Source: Nitrincola sp048264025
Lineage (GTDB): Bacteria; Pseudomonadota; Gammaproteobacteria; Pseudomonadales; Balneatricaceae
NCBI RefSeq assembly: GCF_048264025.1
Contig: NZ_JBLXDN010000006.1
Location: 113,913 to 177,912, forward strand
DNA length: 64,000 nucleotides
Direction of reading: 5' to 3'
Part shown: positions 8,379-16,682 of the stretch, in pieces
How positions within the stretch are numbered: position 1 is the first letter of the stretch
Layout of the letters: every line of letters starts with the position of its first letter
Made by a program: the position numbers and the translations under genes
The notes under the pieces: generated by a model
The model's database searches: none
What the model saw: only the letters and a program-made list of their open reading frames with translations
What the model was told of the DNA's origin: nothing

Positions 8379-10214
8379 TTAGTCCAATTGACTAAGATCT
8401 CTGACAGCACCCTTATCGGCTGATGTTACCAGCTTGGCATACGCCTTAAGCGCTGAAGACACTTTTCTGGGGCGTTCCATGGCGGGTTTCCAGCCAATCG
8501 CATCCTGTTCAGCACGGCGCTTGGCCAGTTCTTCGTCAGACAGCAGTACATTGATGCTGCGGTTGGGGATGTCGATACAGATAGGGTCACCATTTCTGAT
8601 GAGCCCTATGGCACCCCCAGCGGCGGCCTCAGGCGAGGCATGGCCAATTGACAGACCGGAAGTTCCACCGGAAAAGCGCCCGTCAGTCAGCAGGGCGCAG
8701 TCCTTGCCCATACCTTTGGACTTCAGGTAAGACGTCGGGTAGAGCATTTCCTGCATGCCCGGGCCACCTTTGGGGCCTTCGTAGCGAACGATGACGATGT
8801 CACCTGGTTTAACCTTGTCCTGCAAAATATGCTCAACGGCCTGATCCTGAGATTCAGTGATATGAGCAGGGCCTTCAAAGCGCAGGATTGAGTCATCCAC
8901 ACCCGCCGTTTTAACCACACAACCATCTTCAGCAATATTGCCAAACAGCACCGCCAGACCGCCTTCAAGTGAGAAGGCATGTTCGAGGTTGCGGATGCAG
9001 CCATTTTCACGGTCACCGTCCAGTGTTGGCCAGCGCGTGGACTGACTAAACGCGGTCTGGGTTGGAATGCCTGCAGGCCCGGCTTTGTAAAATTCCATTA
9101 CCGCTGGTGTAGGATTGCGCATGATATCCCAGGTCTCCAGTGCTTCAGCCATACTGCTGCTATGGACTGTGGGGATATCACTGTGCAGATTGCCGGCACG
9201 ATCCAGCTCGCCGAGAATGGCAAAAATACCCCCTGCACGGTGTACATCTTCAATATGGTATTTGGGTGTATTCGGGGCCACTTTACATAGCTGTGGTACA
9301 TGCCGGGACAGACGGTCAATGTCTTTCAGGGTAAAGTCGATTTCACCTTCCAGCGCAATTGCCAACAAGTGCAAAATGGTATTGGTGGAGCCGCCCATGG
9401 CGATGTCTAGCGACATGGCATTTTCAAAGGCTTTAAAGTTGGCAATAGAGCGTGGCAGAACAGTATAGTCATCCTGTTCATAATGGCGCTTGGCCAGTTC
9501 CACTATCCGGTGACCGGCTTCTTCAAACAGACGACGACGATCACTGTGCGTAGCCAGGGTAGTACCGTTGCCTGGCAATGACAGGCCTAACGCTTCGGTC
9601 AGACAGTTCATCGAGTTGGCGGTGAACATCCCGGAGCAAGAGCCGCAGGTTGGGCAGGCTGAGCGCTCGTATTCAGCAACCTTTTCGTCAGAAGCCGAGT
9701 CGTCCGCGGCAACCACCATGGCATCGATCAAGTCTAGCTTGTGTTCGGATAGCTTGGTTTTGCCGGCTTCCATCGGGCCGCCAGAGACAAAAATCACCGG
9801 AATGTTAAGGCGCATGGCCGCCATCAGCATTCCCGGGGTGATTTTGTCGCAGTTAGAGATACAGATCAGCGCATCAGCACAGTGGGCATTGACCATGTAT
9901 TCAACCGAGTCGGCAATAATATCGCGCGAGGGTAAAGAGTAGAGCATGCCGTCATGGCCCATGGCGATACCGTCATCGACAGCGATGGTATTAAACTCTT
10001 TTGCTACACCACCGGCTTTCTCCACTTCTCGGGCAACCAGTTGACCCATGTCTTTCAGGTGCACGTGGCCGGGTACAAACTGGGTGAATGAGTTGGCAAT
10101 AGCAACAATCGGCTTGTGGAAATCATCATCTTTCATGCCTGTGGCGCGCCACAGTGCACGGGCACCTGCCATATTACGACCGGCGGTAGACGTTCTGGAA
10201 CGATACTCTGGCAT
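8379..10214 (-). CDS. ilvD: Dihydroxy-acid dehydratase IlvD
   Basis: Iron-sulfur enzyme that dehydrates 2,3-dihydroxy-isovalerate and 2,3-dihydroxy-3-methylvalerate to the 2-keto acids, the step before transamination in valine and isoleucine synthesis. It has 611 residues against 616 in E. coli. Cluster cysteines are in NCDKITPGM (C122) and CPTCGSCSGMF (C193), and the GGSTNT and LTDGRFSGG motifs are present. AAAGGA precedes the ATG. It stands alone; ilvE, the next pathway enzyme, is 9.4 kb away at 19631. Confidence 0.97.
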   Translation of the reverse strand: MPEYRSRTSTAGRNMAGARALWRATGMKDDDFHKPIVAIANSFTQFVPGHVHLKDMGQLVAREVEKAGGVAKEFNTIAVDDGIAMGHDGMLYSLPSRDIIADSVEYMVNAHCADALICISNCDKITPGMLMAAMRLNIPVIFVSGGPMEAGKTKLSEHKLDLIDAMVVAADDSASDEKVAEYERSACPTCGSCSGMFTANSMNCLTEALGLSLPGNGTTLATHSDRRRLFEEAGHRIVELAKRHYEQDDYTVLPRSIANFKAFENAMSLDIAMGGSTNTILHLLAIALEGEIDFTLKDIDRLSRHVPQLCKVAPNTPKYHIEDVHRAGGIFAILGELDRAGNLHSDIPTVHSSSMAEALETWDIMRNPTPAVMEFYKAGPAGIPTQTAFSQSTRWPTLDGDRENGCIRNLEHAFSLEGGLAVLFGNIAEDGCVVKTAGVDDSILRFEGPAHITESQDQAVEHILQDKVKPGDIVIVRYEGPKGGPGMQEMLYPTSYLKSKGMGKDCALLTDGRFSGGTSGLSIGHASPEAAAGGAIGLIRNGDPICIDIPNRSINVLLSDEELAKRRAEQDAIGWKPAMERPRKVSSALKAYAKLVTSADKGAVRDLSQLD

Positions 10215-10368
10215 TGAGGGGTCCTTTGATCGGGTGGTTGAGTCTGGTATGGCTTGAGTATATCAGATTCTATCTGGCTGTCAGGCTGTCGACAGGTTGA
10301 ACCTTGAACAAAAATCATCGGCGTTCTATCCTGCTCTGCCTCAACGTCAAACAGAAGCACAGAGCCCT

Positions 10369-10629
10369 ATGACAATAATAGTTGATAAAAAAGTAATTCG
10401 GCAGGATCCTTTCCTGCGAATCTGTATGAAAACCGGTATCCCGCTCAGTATTATGGCCGTTATCAGTCTTTGGATAGGGCAATATGCTGGCTCGATGGCA
10501 CTGGGTATGCTGTTTGTCTTTTCGACGGCGTTGGCCATCGTGATAGGTCTGGCTTACAACATTCGCTTTGTGATGCTGTCAATACGCGAGGTTAAACGTC
10601 AGCAGGCTGAGGAAAATAGCAAACGCTGA
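10369..10629 (+). CDS. Small hypothetical membrane protein with two helices
   Basis: An 86-residue protein starting MTIIVDKKV if the inner ATG is used. A start at 10297 would add 24 residues that read like leader sequence (LPQRQTEAQ). Two hydrophobic segments (about residues 20-40 and 45-65) are followed by a basic tail REVKRQQAEENSKR, suggesting a small inner-membrane protein with the C-terminus in the cytoplasm. The family is not recognised. It is divergent from ilvD and precedes the PepSY/two-component operon by about 105 bp. Confidence 0.6.
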   Translation: MTIIVDKKVIRQDPFLRICMKTGIPLSIMAVISLWIGQYAGSMALGMLFVFSTALAIVIGLAYNIRFVMLSIREVKRQQAEENSKR

Positions 10630-10734
10630 TTTTGTAAGCGTAGATTTTGTTAATCATCAGTTCATTTCTATTGGCGTAAGGTGAGTGTGTTGCCGAGTCA
10701 CGGTAATACCAACCATAAACCCCGGAGGAGCCCT

Positions 10735-11004
10735 ATGTGCAGGGGTCGAAGTTTTTTAACTCTACGTCCATTGTTGGCGTTGCTGTTGAGTGGTTTATTG
10801 CTGTCGAGCCCTTTGGTGGCTGAACCTGTGACTAGTTTGAAGCGTGCATCAGAGATCGCGCAGGACGCTTTTGGCGGGCAGGTGGTTAAGGCAGAAGAGG
10901 CTGAAGTTGATCATAAGCCGGTATTTTTGATCCGCATCGTCAATGATGGGCGGGTCCGGGATGTGATGGTTAACCCTGATGATGGTGAAATACTTAACCC
11001 GTAA
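10735..11004 (+). CDS. Exported PepSY-domain protein
   Basis: An 89-residue protein with a signal peptide (hydrophobic LLALLLSGLLLSS, likely cut after LVA) followed by one PepSY domain (ASEIAQDAFGGQVVKAE through VMVNPDDGEIL). ATG at 10735 has a near-perfect GGAGGAG just upstream; the longer GTG reading from 10681 lacks one. It lies 12 bp before the response regulator. Small periplasmic PepSY proteins are commonly encoded with PhoP/PhoQ-like pairs and are thought to modulate the kinase or envelope proteases; here that role is inferred from position. Confidence 0.85.
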   Translation: MCRGRSFLTLRPLLALLLSGLLLSSPLVAEPVTSLKRASEIAQDAFGGQVVKAEEAEVDHKPVFLIRIVNDGRVRDVMVNPDDGEILNP

Positions 11005-11016
11005 AAGGACCTTGGC

Positions 11017-11700
11017 ATGAAAGCACTAGTTGTTGAAGATGATCAGGATCTTCGCCGTCAACTGAGTCTTCAGTTAACCGAGAAGGGCTATACCGTTGAG
11101 GAATGTGAGGAAGGTAAAGAAGCCTTGTTCATGGGAAAGGAATATGAGTTTGATGTGGCTGTGGTTGACCTGGGTCTGCCGGGCCTGTCTGGCCTGGAGG
11201 TGATCAAGGGCTGGCGCGAGGCTCATCGGGACTTTCCCGTTCTGATTCTGACCGCGCGAGGTCACTGGCAAGACAAGGTAGAAGGCCTTGAAAGTGGTGC
11301 GGATGACTATCTGGTCAAGCCGTTTCAGCCCGAAGAGCTGACCGCGCGCCTTAATGCTCTGGTACGCCGAGCAGCAGGTCATGCCAAACCCAAATTGACC
11401 TTTGGACCATTGATGCTGGATACCGTCAGTCGAGTGGTGCGCCTGCAGGGTGAGGAAGTCCGTTTAACCAGCTATGAATACCGTACGGTTGAGTATTTGA
11501 TGCTGAATGCCGGTAAGACCATCTCCAAAACTGAATTGACTGAGCATCTTTATCATCAGGATTTTGATCGTGACAGTAATGTGCTCGAAGTGTTTATCCG
11601 CCGTTTGCGGCAGAAGCTAGATCCGGATCAGCAGTTGCAGCCTATTTTGACAGTCCGAGGGTTGGGCTATCGATTTAATCCGGATCTGAAAGACGCCTGA
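11017..11700 (+). CDS. OmpR/PhoP-family response regulator
   Basis: A 227-residue DNA-binding response regulator. The receiver domain has the acidic pair D8/D9, phospho-acceptor D51 (VAVVDLGLPGLSG), T79 and K101 (LVKPF). A C-terminal winged-helix domain ends SNVLEVFIRRLRQKL...TVRGLGYRF, the OmpR/PhoB type. Similarity of the whole and of its kinase suggests the PhoP/QseB branch. Its stop overlaps the kinase start by one base (TGATG). Confidence 0.93.
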   Translation: MKALVVEDDQDLRRQLSLQLTEKGYTVEECEEGKEALFMGKEYEFDVAVVDLGLPGLSGLEVIKGWREAHRDFPVLILTARGHWQDKVEGLESGADDYLVKPFQPEELTARLNALVRRAAGHAKPKLTFGPLMLDTVSRVVRLQGEEVRLTSYEYRTVEYLMLNAGKTISKTELTEHLYHQDFDRDSNVLEVFIRRLRQKLDPDQQLQPILTVRGLGYRFNPDLKDA

Positions 11701-13064
11701 TGCGTCGGTTTTTGCCTCGTTCACTCAAATCCCGCCTGTTTGTGGCTTCCCTGGTGCTGCTGCCGCTGATTATTGTGGCGGCGGTAGTCATATTGCAACG
11801 TGCCCATTATGACAGTTTGGTGGCTTCTGAGCGTTCTCAGGCACAACTGCAGGTCTATCTGTTGCTCGGCTTGGCTGAGCTGGATGCAGGTGAGTTGAAG
11901 TTGCCAGAGATGTTGCCGGAGCCCAGTTTTTCACAACCCGGCTCCGGTGCTTATGCTTTTATTAGCAATGAGCGTAAGGAGTTGTTGTGGCAATCTGATT
12001 CATCGGCACTCTTGCCTGCCACACAAATGGCGGTGGTGCTCGACAGCGTTCCTACTCCCGGTGAGGTGCTGTTTCGCTATTTGGCTGATAGCCGTTTCTA
12101 TATGCTGCAATACCCAATCATCTGGGAAGGTTCAGGAGAAGAACGCTTCTTCATGATTTCAGTGCTGCGTAGTGATGAGCGTCTTCGCGAGCAAATGCGG
12201 GCTTTCAGTGCTCGGCTTTGGGGGTCCTTAATTGGTGTGCTGGTATTGGCTTTAAGTATGCAATACCTGATCTTACGTTGGGGGTTGCGCCCACTGGGTC
12301 GTCTGGCGGCTGATTTGCGTCACATCGAAAAAGGCGAGTCTGATAGTCTTTCCGGCAATTATCCGCGAGAAGTGCAGCCGGTGACTGAAAACCTCAATCA
12401 GCTGATTTTAACTGAGCGCCAACAGCGAGAGCGTTATCGCAACACCCTGGCCGATTTGGCACATAGCCTGAAAACCCCCTTGGCGGTAATTACCGGCGCC
12501 AGCTCAGAAAACCTGTCTCCTGAGGTGTACCGTAAACTGGTGGAAGAGCAAAGCCAGCGCATGAATCAGATAGTGCAGTACCAGTTATCACGTGCGGTTA
12601 AATCTAAAGGAGGGTTGGCCGCCAAGCCTGTACTGGTGAAACCCTTGGTTCAACGGGTATCCGAAGTGCTCTACAAGGTTTATGCGGATAAGTTGATACA
12701 GATCGACAACCGCGTCGAGGAGGGCGCGCAATTTTATGGTGATGAGCGTGATCTGATGGAGTTGCTGGGTAATCTGATGGAAAACGCCTGTAAGTATGGC
12801 ATGGCCCGTGTACAGATCACCTCATGCGGTGCTCGCAGCGGCTTATTGTTGATGGTCGAAGATGATGGCCCGGGTGTGCTGCCGACCCAGTCCAAGGTGA
12901 TACTGGAGCGGGGTCAGCGTATTGACAGTTCCATTTCTGGCCAGGGGATCGGCCTGGCCGTGGTGGTGGATATACTCAGTAGCTATGGTGGTGCGCTCGA
13001 AGTGGACAGCTCTCCGGAACTCAAGGGTGCGCGCTTCCGGATGTTGTTGCCTATGCCCGCCTGA
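11700..13064 (+). CDS. PhoQ-like sensor histidine kinase
   Basis: 454 residues, membrane-bound. Two transmembrane helices (about 13-33 and 172-192) flank a periplasmic sensor of about 140 residues, followed by a HAMP-like linker. The H box LADLAHSLKTPLAVI (H255) closely matches PhoQ. The ATP-binding domain has the N box LLGNLMENACKYG, G1 EDDGPGV and G2 GQGIGLAVV. It is cotranscribed with the regulator and the PepSY protein. PhoQ senses divalent cations, acid and cationic peptides; whether this one does cannot be told from sequence. Confidence 0.9.
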   Translation: MRRFLPRSLKSRLFVASLVLLPLIIVAAVVILQRAHYDSLVASERSQAQLQVYLLLGLAELDAGELKLPEMLPEPSFSQPGSGAYAFISNERKELLWQSDSSALLPATQMAVVLDSVPTPGEVLFRYLADSRFYMLQYPIIWEGSGEERFFMISVLRSDERLREQMRAFSARLWGSLIGVLVLALSMQYLILRWGLRPLGRLAADLRHIEKGESDSLSGNYPREVQPVTENLNQLILTERQQRERYRNTLADLAHSLKTPLAVITGASSENLSPEVYRKLVEEQSQRMNQIVQYQLSRAVKSKGGLAAKPVLVKPLVQRVSEVLYKVYADKLIQIDNRVEEGAQFYGDERDLMELLGNLMENACKYGMARVQITSCGARSGLLLMVEDDGPGVLPTQSKVILERGQRIDSSISGQGIGLAVVVDILSSYGGALEVDSSPELKGARFRMLLPMPA

Positions 13065-13083
13065 ATTCTACGCCCATTTGAAA

Positions 13084-14424
13084 TTAGAGTGACTTAAAGA
13101 ACACCTTGGAGTTGCGTTGAAAGTTGTACAGGGCTTTCTTCTCGTTAGGCAGAGCATCCAGCGAGGCCTCACGAAAACCACGCTCAATAAACCAGTGCGC
13201 GGTCCGCGTGGTCAACACAAAGAGCTGTGTGAGTCCTTTCTCTCGTGCGTGGGCTTCTAGCGATGCAAGTAAGCGGTCACCTCGCTCGCCACCCCTGTAA
13301 CTGTTATCGATAGCCACGCAGGCCAGCTCACCGACCTGCTCTTCATCAAAGGGATAGAGCGCAGCACAACCAATAATGGCACCATCGCGTTCTATCACGG
13401 TAAAGCGTTCAATTTCGGTTTCCAGTCGTTCTCTTGAACGACGCACCAGGATGCCTTTGGCCTCCAATGGGGCTATCAGTTCCAGTATGCCGCCCACATC
13501 GTCAATGCCCGCCGTACGTATCTGTTCATAGGACTCGCGCACTACCATGGTGCCAGAACCATCACGTGTGAGCAGTTCAGCAATCAGCGCACCATCACGC
13601 TGATAGCTGATCAGGTGACAGCGCGGTACACCTTCTTCGCAGGCTTCAGCCGCCGCCTGTAACAGACGAGCGGTTTCGGTATGGGCCTGGGAGGGGTCAT
13701 CCAGTCCGGCCAGATATTGACTGACCCAACGTTTGGCTGTGGCCGCCAGCAGTTCACTGCGCAGGTCACCATGACTATCGGTGATGCCAGCTTCACTGCC
13801 AAACAGAATCAGCTTGTCCGCATTCAATGCTATGGCTGTACGCGTGGCGACTTCTTCAACCGATAGATTGAACACTTCCCCGGTGGGCGAAAAACCCAGG
13901 TTGGAGATGAAGACAATATTATTGAGATCCAGCTGATTACGAATAGCGACCTGATCGACACGACGCAGTTCACCTGTGTGCCCCAAGTCGAAGCCATCGA
14001 CAACACCTGCAGGCCGTGCGGTGACAAAATTGCCACTGCAGACCCGGATTCTGGCGCCATGCATAGGGGTGTTGGAAAGGCCCATGGAAAACAGCGCTTC
14101 AAGGCGGGTACGCAGTACACCTGCGGCTTCTATTGCGCATTGCAAGGTGGTGGCATCAGTTATGCGTTGGTGGTGGTGCAAGCGTGTTGGCAGGCTCAAG
14201 GCTTGCAGACGTTCATCTATCTGGGGGCGGGAGCCAAATACCAGTACCAGGCGAACACCGAGACTGCTGAGCAAGGCAATATCATGGACAATATTGGTCA
14301 GGTTCGGGTCGGCCAGCGCCTCTCCGCCAATCATTAGCACGAAGGTCTTGCCGCGATGGGCATTAATGTAAGGGGATGAATGTCTGAACCAATCGATATA
14401 CTGGTCGCTGTTGTCTTTGCTCAC
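13084..14424 (-). CDS. argA: Amino-acid N-acetyltransferase ArgA
   Basis: First enzyme of arginine synthesis, acetyl-CoA plus glutamate to N-acetylglutamate. The 446 residues consist of an N-terminal amino-acid-kinase-like regulatory domain (FVLMIGGEAL, LVLVFGSRPQIDERL) and a C-terminal GNAT domain (about 300-446, with VAIDNSYRGGERGDRLLASL forming the acetyl-CoA loop and FIERGFREASLDALP). Length and layout match E. coli ArgA (443), whose kinase-like domain binds arginine as feedback inhibitor. Convergent with the histidine kinase gene, 19 bp apart. Confidence 0.95.
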   Translation of the reverse strand: MSKDNSDQYIDWFRHSSPYINAHRGKTFVLMIGGEALADPNLTNIVHDIALLSSLGVRLVLVFGSRPQIDERLQALSLPTRLHHHQRITDATTLQCAIEAAGVLRTRLEALFSMGLSNTPMHGARIRVCSGNFVTARPAGVVDGFDLGHTGELRRVDQVAIRNQLDLNNIVFISNLGFSPTGEVFNLSVEEVATRTAIALNADKLILFGSEAGITDSHGDLRSELLAATAKRWVSQYLAGLDDPSQAHTETARLLQAAAEACEEGVPRCHLISYQRDGALIAELLTRDGSGTMVVRESYEQIRTAGIDDVGGILELIAPLEAKGILVRRSRERLETEIERFTVIERDGAIIGCAALYPFDEEQVGELACVAIDNSYRGGERGDRLLASLEAHAREKGLTQLFVLTTRTAHWFIERGFREASLDALPNEKKALYNFQRNSKVFFKSL

Positions 14425-14455
14425 ACTGGAACCTGATTGTTATCCGTCGTTTATA

Positions 14456-14494
14456 AACACAAAAGTCTGCAAATATAATGCAGACTTTTGTGTT
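14456..14494. terminator. Perfect 16-bp hairpin downstream of pit
   Basis: AACACAAAAGTCTGCA at 14456-14471 pairs without mismatch with 14479-14494 across a 7-base AT loop. Its A-rich outer 5' arm and T-rich outer 3' arm give a T-rich end on either strand, as in bidirectional intrinsic terminators. It lies just after the pit stop on the minus strand and just upstream of argA, so it would end the DUF47-pit transcript and insulate argA. Confidence 0.7.
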
Positions 14495-14526
14495 TCAGGT
14501 CTATCAGCTTAAACGCAAATGCTGCT

Positions 14527-15792
14527 TCAAAGGAAGATGGCACTGAGAATAAAGAAGATAATAATCGACAGAAAGGCACCGGCTGGCAGCGTAACGATCC
14601 AGGAAATAAAGATGGTACCGATAATACGCAGATTGAGTGCGGCCATGCCTCTGGCAAGTCCAACACCCAATACCGCGCCTACCAGAGTATGGGTGGTTGA
14701 GATAGGCAAGCCGGTACCAGACGCTACCACGACGGTAGCCGCTGCCGCCAGCGTCGCGGCAAACCCGCGACTGGGGGTCAGCTCAGTAATGTTCTGACCG
14801 ACCGTAGCAATGACCTTATGGCCATACATGATCAGTCCAGCCACTATACCGATGCCGCCGAGCAGCAGTATCCAGGCGGGCATCACCGAGCGGGCGGCGA
14901 CTTCACCTCCAGACTGCACTACCCCTACAACGGCGGCCAATGGACCCACGGCATTGGCGACATCATTGGAGCCATGTGCAAAGGCCATGGCGCAGGCAGT
15001 AAACAGCATCAAAATGCCAAATATTTTCTCAACATTGGTAAAGTGGAAGTCTTTATCGTCAGCGGCTGAGTACTTGACCTTACGGATCATCATCACCCCA
15101 ACCAGCATGGCTATGATCCCTACAACAACTGAGGCCATGCTGCTTTCGATAAAGCTCAGGTCAAGGCCGACATGTTTTAAGCCTTTGGTGAAGGTCACCA
15201 TGGAAATGATGAATCCGACCAGAAAAATATAGAAGGGCACGACGCGTTTGGCATTGGAAAAAGGATCGTCGGTGCTCAGAATCAGATACTGCACACTACG
15301 GAACAGCCAAAAGGAAATGAACCCGGCGGTCAGAGGGGAAATCACCCAACTGGCAATAATGGTCCAGATCTTGTCCCACTGTACTGCATCAACCGAGATG
15401 CCTACGGCGGCGAAGCCGACAATGGCTCCGATAATAGAGTGGGTAGTGGATACTGGCCAACCGAAATGTGTGGCTATCAGCAGCCAGATACCCGCCGCCA
15501 GCAGTGCAGACATCATTCCGAAGACTAACAGGTCGGGCGAGTCAGATAGCAGTCCCGCGTCAGTAATGCCACTGCGAATGGTTGATGTGACTGCACCACC
15601 CGCCAGATAGGCACCCGCAAACTCAAAGATGATGGCGATAATAATCGCCTGTTTCAGGGTGATGGCTTTAGAGCCGACCGATGTGCCCATGGCATTGGCG
15701 ACATCGTTGGCACCGACGCCCCAGGCCATAAAAAAGGCAAAAATACAGGCCAGAACAATCAGAATTGTGCCGTGTTGTGCTAATACGTCCAT
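14527..15792 (-). CDS. pit: PiT-family inorganic phosphate transporter
   Basis: A 421-residue polytopic membrane protein with the duplicated PiT signature: GANDVANAMGTSVGS near the N-terminus (about 27-41) and GSNDVANAVGPLAAV in the second half. A cytoplasmic loop near residues 215-225 follows. It imports phosphate as a metal-phosphate or proton/sodium symporter. It follows the DUF47 gene by 21 bp on the same strand, the normal arrangement for this subfamily, and is probably under the PHO-box-like control described upstream of that gene. Confidence 0.95.
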   Translation of the reverse strand: MDVLAQHGTILIVLACIFAFFMAWGVGANDVANAMGTSVGSKAITLKQAIIIAIIFEFAGAYLAGGAVTSTIRSGITDAGLLSDSPDLLVFGMMSALLAAGIWLLIATHFGWPVSTTHSIIGAIVGFAAVGISVDAVQWDKIWTIIASWVISPLTAGFISFWLFRSVQYLILSTDDPFSNAKRVVPFYIFLVGFIISMVTFTKGLKHVGLDLSFIESSMASVVVGIIAMLVGVMMIRKVKYSAADDKDFHFTNVEKIFGILMLFTACAMAFAHGSNDVANAVGPLAAVVGVVQSGGEVAARSVMPAWILLLGGIGIVAGLIMYGHKVIATVGQNITELTPSRGFAATLAAAATVVVASGTGLPISTTHTLVGAVLGVGLARGMAALNLRIIGTIFISWIVTLPAGAFLSIIIFFILSAIFL

Positions 15793-15813
15793 AACGTCTC
15801 GCGTATATTCAGG

Positions 15814-16494
15814 TTAGCGGGCCAGTAGCAGTTGTAGTCGACTGCCGACATGTTGCGCGTAGTTGGCGAGATCGCCTATGTCATCGATGATGCGGTAGAG
15901 GAAAATTACATCAACAGCATACAGATCTCTCTCGACGGCAAATAACGACGTGCGCAGTTTGCGTTCCTGCTCGTCATTCTCATGCTCAAGGCGGTCCAGC
16001 TCATCGATCAGCTTTTCAACCACTTTGACTTCATGGCCACGAAACCCGGCAGCCAGAAGTTCATCCAGCTCATTCAGTGCAATAACAGCTTGTTCAGTGG
16101 TTTGAATCGCGGTGTTGAGAAAATTAACCATTTCAGCTTGAATGGTCTCGGGTATCTGCATTTTGCGACCCAGCATCATGCCAGCGATATCCTTGGCACG
16201 ATTGGCGACTTTATCCTGCATGCGTAACAGGTCGAGCAGATCGGTGCGGGGTACAGGAAGAAATAGATTGCTGGGCAGATTCTGACGTATGGCACGTTTC
16301 ATATCATCAGCTTCGCCTTCAATGACGGCAATACGATGCTGTACAGCGGCAGCTGTATCCCAGTCGTTAATCAGTACAGCCTCGAAAAACGGCTTGAGTT
16401 CAGCGGCGGCTTCCTGCGCTTTGGCTATGTGTTCCTGCATTGGCTTGAACGGCGATCGGGCAAACATTTGCAGGATCGGGTTGTTGCTCACCAT
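15814..16494 (-). CDS. DUF47/TIGR00153 PhoU-like protein partnered with Pit
   Basis: 226 residues, all-helical, of the DUF47 family (N-terminus FARSPFKPMQEHIAKAQEAA; RMQDKVANRAKDIAGMMLGR; C-terminus RIIDDIGDLANYAQHVGSRLQLLLAR). These are PhoU-like proteins encoded with PiT transporters and thought to regulate them. It is the promoter-proximal gene of the pair. The upstream region contains a consensus -10 and PhoB-type repeats. Confidence 0.92.
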   Translation of the reverse strand: MVSNNPILQMFARSPFKPMQEHIAKAQEAAAELKPFFEAVLINDWDTAAAVQHRIAVIEGEADDMKRAIRQNLPSNLFLPVPRTDLLDLLRMQDKVANRAKDIAGMMLGRKMQIPETIQAEMVNFLNTAIQTTEQAVIALNELDELLAAGFRGHEVKVVEKLIDELDRLEHENDEQERKLRTSLFAVERDLYAVDVIFLYRIIDDIGDLANYAQHVGSRLQLLLAR

Positions 16495-16528
16495 AGGGGC
16501 TCACCTGTATTTGTAAAAAGACACGCCG

Positions 16529-16534
16529 ATTATA
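16529..16534 (-). promoter_or_regulatory. Consensus -10 element of the DUF47-pit operon
   Basis: TATAAT on the minus strand, about 35 bp upstream of the DUF47 start. The expected -35 position (about 16552-16557) reads TACAGA, a poor match, and falls inside the PHO-box-like repeats, as is usual for activator-dependent PhoB promoters. Confidence 0.55.
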
Positions 16535-16541
16535 AGGGTTG

Positions 16542-16581
16542 TGGTCATAATTCTGTAGTAAAAACGTCATAAATTTGCAAT
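16542..16581 (+). promoter_or_regulatory. PHO-box-like array of 7-bp repeats
   Basis: Four 7-mers spaced every 11 bp with AT-rich 4-bp gaps: TGGTCAT, CTGTAGT, ACGTCAT, TTGCAAT, compared with the PhoB half-site CTGTCAT (5, 5, 5 and 4 of 7 matches). It lies between the divergent DUF47-pit and glnE genes, 7 bp from a TATAAT on the pit side. The repeats read in the CTGTCAT sense on the plus strand, opposite to pit transcription, which weakens the case; function in phosphate starvation is inferred from pattern and neighbour. Confidence 0.45.
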
Positions 16582-16682
16582 GCGTTGGTTGTTCTGTCAG
16601 ATCACCTTTCGGGCTGCTGCAAAGGCAGTTGGTCTGATATGCTGTGTATTACTTATAAGCGTTTGATAGCGGGAGTCGCGAC

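Noticed and set aside
13611..14120. Several antisense ORFs within argA.
   Set aside because: They follow the codon pattern of argA on the other strand and have no independent support.
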